A stretch of DNA of 52,996 nucleotides from a bacterium (GTDB taxonomy: Bacteria > AUK180): assembly GCA_023133295.1 (NCBI GenBank), contig JAGLWT010000157.1:1-52996 (forward strand), in the 5' to 3' direction. The position numbers were made by a program, and so were the translations under genes. This document shows positions 50,975 through 52,996 of the stretch, piece by piece; within the stretch, counting starts at the first letter, position 1, and each line of letters begins with the position of its first letter. The notes under the pieces were generated by a model. That model saw nothing but the letters and a program-made list of their open reading frames with translations, ran no database searches and was not told the origin of the DNA.

Positions 50975-52160
50975 GGCGCTGACCTTCATCTTCATTCTTG
51001 CCGCGCTCCTGCGGGTGTTTTTTGCTTTTGCATACGGAAATAAGCTCAGATATTCAGATTCCCTCCAATATATGGAATTCGCGCAGAATCTTTCCCAGGA
51101 AGGGGAGTTCCGCGCCACACAAAAGGATGGCCTGGCCGTAAGAGCTTATCGGCCGCCTGCGTATCCTTTGACGATATATTTGCTAGGTAATATTCCTCAT
51201 TCTTTCACTTGGGTGAAGATCTTCCAAATACTGCTTTCTCTTCTGTCGATATTTCTCATTTATGAGATCCTGGATAATTCCCTTGGCAGAAAAGGCGCAT
51301 TTCTCGGAGCATTGATTTGGGCGGTATTTCCCTCATCTATTTACTACACATCCGCTATTTTGACCGAATGCACCTTCTCCGCATACCTGATTCTCGGCAC
51401 ATACTTTCTGTTGACTTTCAAGAAGAAGGAAGATAGTGTCATTGCTGTGATATTCAGCGGCCTGTTCTTCGCAATGGCGGCCCTTACAAAGAGTTTCGCC
51501 TTTTTCCTTCCATTATTCATTATTATTGGAGCCCTGATATTCAAATTTGCATCATTCAAAAAGACGGCCGTCATGACAGCAGCGTTCATTCTCTTCACGC
51601 TTCCATGGGGGATCAGGAACATGATCGTGCTGGATCATTACACTCCTGTGTCAACCGAAGGCGGGATATCGCTATACTGGGAGAATCACGAGGGCGCAGT
51701 GACCGGAAAAGGGTATACACAACCCGAAAAATTCGATCTTGAGGCATTCTCAAATATGGATGAGATCGGCAGAAGTAAATACTACTCAAAACTCGCGGTC
51801 AAACAAATAATATCACATCCCTTCCTATTTTTTAAAAGAGCAGCAGGGAGAATATGGGAATTATTAAAACCAATGCCCAGAGCGGGGCTTTCCGGAGGGT
51901 TTGCGCCCGCGGAATTTCTTTTTCGCATAGGCTATGGTGTTATATACCTTCCTGTTATAATACTATTTCTGCTCTCATTGTCCAGTATCAGAAAAGAGCC
52001 CCTGATCGCTTTCTCATTTGTGATCTTCATCTTTTTTCTCCTAGTGTATGGACTGGTAGCGGGTAAGACCAGATATAGAATGCCTTTGGAACCCTTCCTG
52101 ATCATTAGCGCAACAGCATATCTGACAAGATATTGTAAATGGGGAAAGAATGAAAGCTGA
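50952..52160 (+). CDS. GT-C membrane glycosyltransferase (PMT/ArnT-like)
   Basis: The 402-residue polytopic protein has about ten helices. After the first helix lies RYSDSLQYMEFAQNLSQEGE with an acidic pair, then AYRPPAYPLTIYL, the layout of PMT_2/ArnT-type enzymes that take a sugar from polyprenyl phosphate. LTECTFSAYLILGTYF and the late FFKRAAGRIWELLKP are also typical. At about 400 residues it lacks a large C-terminal domain. Its 11-bp overlap with the DPM1-like gene makes that enzyme the likely donor supplier. Acceptor unknown. Confidence 0.8.
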   Translation: MWWREKSKALTFIFILAALLRVFFAFAYGNKLRYSDSLQYMEFAQNLSQEGEFRATQKDGLAVRAYRPPAYPLTIYLLGNIPHSFTWVKIFQILLSLLSIFLIYEILDNSLGRKGAFLGALIWAVFPSSIYYTSAILTECTFSAYLILGTYFLLTFKKKEDSVIAVIFSGLFFAMAALTKSFAFFLPLFIIIGALIFKFASFKKTAVMTAAFILFTLPWGIRNMIVLDHYTPVSTEGGISLYWENHEGAVTGKGYTQPEKFDLEAFSNMDEIGRSKYYSKLAVKQIISHPFLFFKRAAGRIWELLKPMPRAGLSGGFAPAEFLFRIGYGVIYLPVIILFLLSLSSIRKEPLIAFSFVIFIFFLLVYGLVAGKTRYRMPLEPFLIISATAYLTRYCKWGKNES

Positions 52161-52851
52161 ACAGGGAGCGATCCTTATACCAACATATGAAGAAAGGGAA
52201 AATATCGGCGGATTGATAGACAAGATACGCGATATATCTCAAGAACTTACGATAATAGTTATAGACGACAATTCTCCGGATAATACAGCAGAAGTGGTCA
52301 TACAGAAACAGAAAGTATTCAAAAACCTGCACCTGATCAGCAGAGAAAAAAAGCTGGGATTGGGAGCTGCTTACATTCATGGCATGAAGCAGGCAATTTC
52401 CATGGGTTTTAATTTTATCATAACAATGGACAGCGATTTCTCCCATGACCCGGAAGTAATCCCCGATATGATCCTTGCGCTGCAAAACTCTGATGCCGTT
52501 GTCGGATCCCGCTATGTGAAAGGCGGAGGAATTAAGAATTGGCCCGTTCACAGAAAATTAATGAGCGCGGCAGCCAATCTCCTTTTGCGCCTGATATTAA
52601 AGACCAGGGTTAAAGATTCCACTTCCGGATACCGATGTATCAGGACCAAATTATTGGAGAAGATCAATTACTCCGCCATAAGATCTCAGGGGTACTCATT
52701 CTTATATGAAATGCTTTACAAAATGAGGCAGGCGGGAGCCAGAATTACGGAGATCCCGATAATTTTTATTGATAGGAAATTCGGATTCACGAAGATCTCC
52801 AAAACCGAGATCTACAAGGCATTGCTATCAATGTTCCGGCTTCGGTTCTAA
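52150..52851 (+). CDS. GT2 polyprenol monophosphomannose synthase-like (DPM1 type)
   Basis: The 233-residue protein begins AILIPTYEERENI and has VIDDNSPDNTA, LGAAYIHGM, the DxD-type motif TMDSDFSHDP at about residues 91-100, GSRYVKGGGIKNWP, DSTSGYRC and the terminal IIFIDRKFGFTKIS. It is a close paralogue of the protein at 25578. The two loci differ in gene order (membrane protein, DPM1, methyltransferase there; methyltransferase, membrane protein, DPM1 here) and in the type of membrane protein. Confidence 0.87.
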   Translation: MKAEQGAILIPTYEERENIGGLIDKIRDISQELTIIVIDDNSPDNTAEVVIQKQKVFKNLHLISREKKLGLGAAYIHGMKQAISMGFNFIITMDSDFSHDPEVIPDMILALQNSDAVVGSRYVKGGGIKNWPVHRKLMSAAANLLLRLILKTRVKDSTSGYRCIRTKLLEKINYSAIRSQGYSFLYEMLYKMRQAGARITEIPIIFIDRKFGFTKISKTEIYKALLSMFRLRF

Positions 52852-52852
52852 T

Positions 52853-52996
52853 GTTCTGATCCATAAATGGAGGATAGGGGATAGAGGTTCGAGGTTAAAA
52901 TATGAAGAGAGAGAAATAAATTGCATAAGGAGATTCTTCTCCTGAGCAGTTGCTCTTTTCCTTCTATTCGCTTTTTTCTACTCTCTTTTCTCTGCT
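52853..52996. other. Non-coding end of window with dispersed-element piece
   Basis: CTGATCCATAAATGGAGG (52856-52873) resembles the words at 39068 and 4392. A small hairpin AGGAGA/TCTCCT follows near 52929. No gene is visible before the window edge. Confidence 0.45.

Noticed and set aside
1..52996. tRNA, rRNA, CRISPR arrays, prophage or integrase genes
   Set aside because: I looked for cloverleaf-like ends, rRNA words, regularly spaced direct repeats and integrase or transposase motifs and found none that I can support.

Overview
The window is about 53 kb from a moderately AT-rich bacterium with a Gram-negative-type envelope. The evidence for the envelope is a YidC with a periplasmic domain, a TolC-like channel with a MacA-like adaptor, three signal-peptide proteins that look like outer-membrane barrels, and dTDP-sugar synthesis. 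I cannot place the lineage from sequence alone. Nothing reads as a well-known cultured genus, and an uncultured FCB-like or candidate-phylum bacterium is a reasonable guess. No rRNA, tRNA or CRISPR array was recognised.

Layout. (1) 1-32 kb is a surface-glycan region. It holds GT4 and GT2 glycosyltransferases, class I methyltransferases, a sugar-nucleotide epimerase/dehydratase, an MOP flippase, an asparagine-synthetase-like protein, a polysaccharide deacetylase, a FemAB-like and a GNAT acyltransferase, a frameshifted MBOAT acyltransferase, several polytopic membrane proteins (LPG-synthase-TM type, DUF2079-like, YfhO-like) and rmlA-rmlB. The stretch at about 18.1-20.7 kb is markedly more AT-rich than the rest. 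The region is scarred by a decayed GT4, a decayed four-helix-bundle protein, a 3'-truncated rmlA duplicate and the frameshifted MBOAT gene. (2) 32.2-39.0 kb is a conserved housekeeping block on the minus strand: rpmH-rnpA-yidD-yidC-mnmE-mtaB-hisC-like, with a YitT-family gene upstream where dnaA is often found. It is bracketed by an inverted pair of 31-bp repeats. (3) 39.7-50 kb is an envelope region: two paralogous putative barrels, then a tightly overlapped minus-strand operon (outer-membrane channel, adaptor, FtsX/MacB-type permease without ATPase, PaaK/CapK-like adenylate-forming enzyme, GNAT protein), and a divergent third barrel. (4) 50-52.9 kb is a second copy of the module seen at 24.7-28.7 kb: zinc-ribbon methyltransferase, polytopic membrane protein and DPM1-like GT2.

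The most general observation is transcriptional. At least nine start positions, one of them belonging to a pseudogene, lie only 5-6 nt after a good -10 box that has a -35 at 16-17 bp (3225, 4346, 5036, 6173, 11580, 13496, 23037, 30235, 48340; 50063 has an 8-nt gap). This predicts leaderless mRNAs. Other genes (rpmH, the YitT gene, the barrels) keep normal leaders with strong Shine-Dalgarno sites. The pattern corrects several start codons and reveals an unlisted 45-codon ORF at 13359-13496 coupled to the membrane protein behind it.

How the genes may work together (inference): GT2/DPM-type enzymes charge polyprenyl phosphate, GT4 enzymes and tailoring enzymes build a repeat unit, the flippase exports it, and the membrane proteins act as lipid-linked sugar transferases or accessory factors. 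The efflux-like operon with an acyl-activating enzyme and an acyltransferase may make and export an acylated product.
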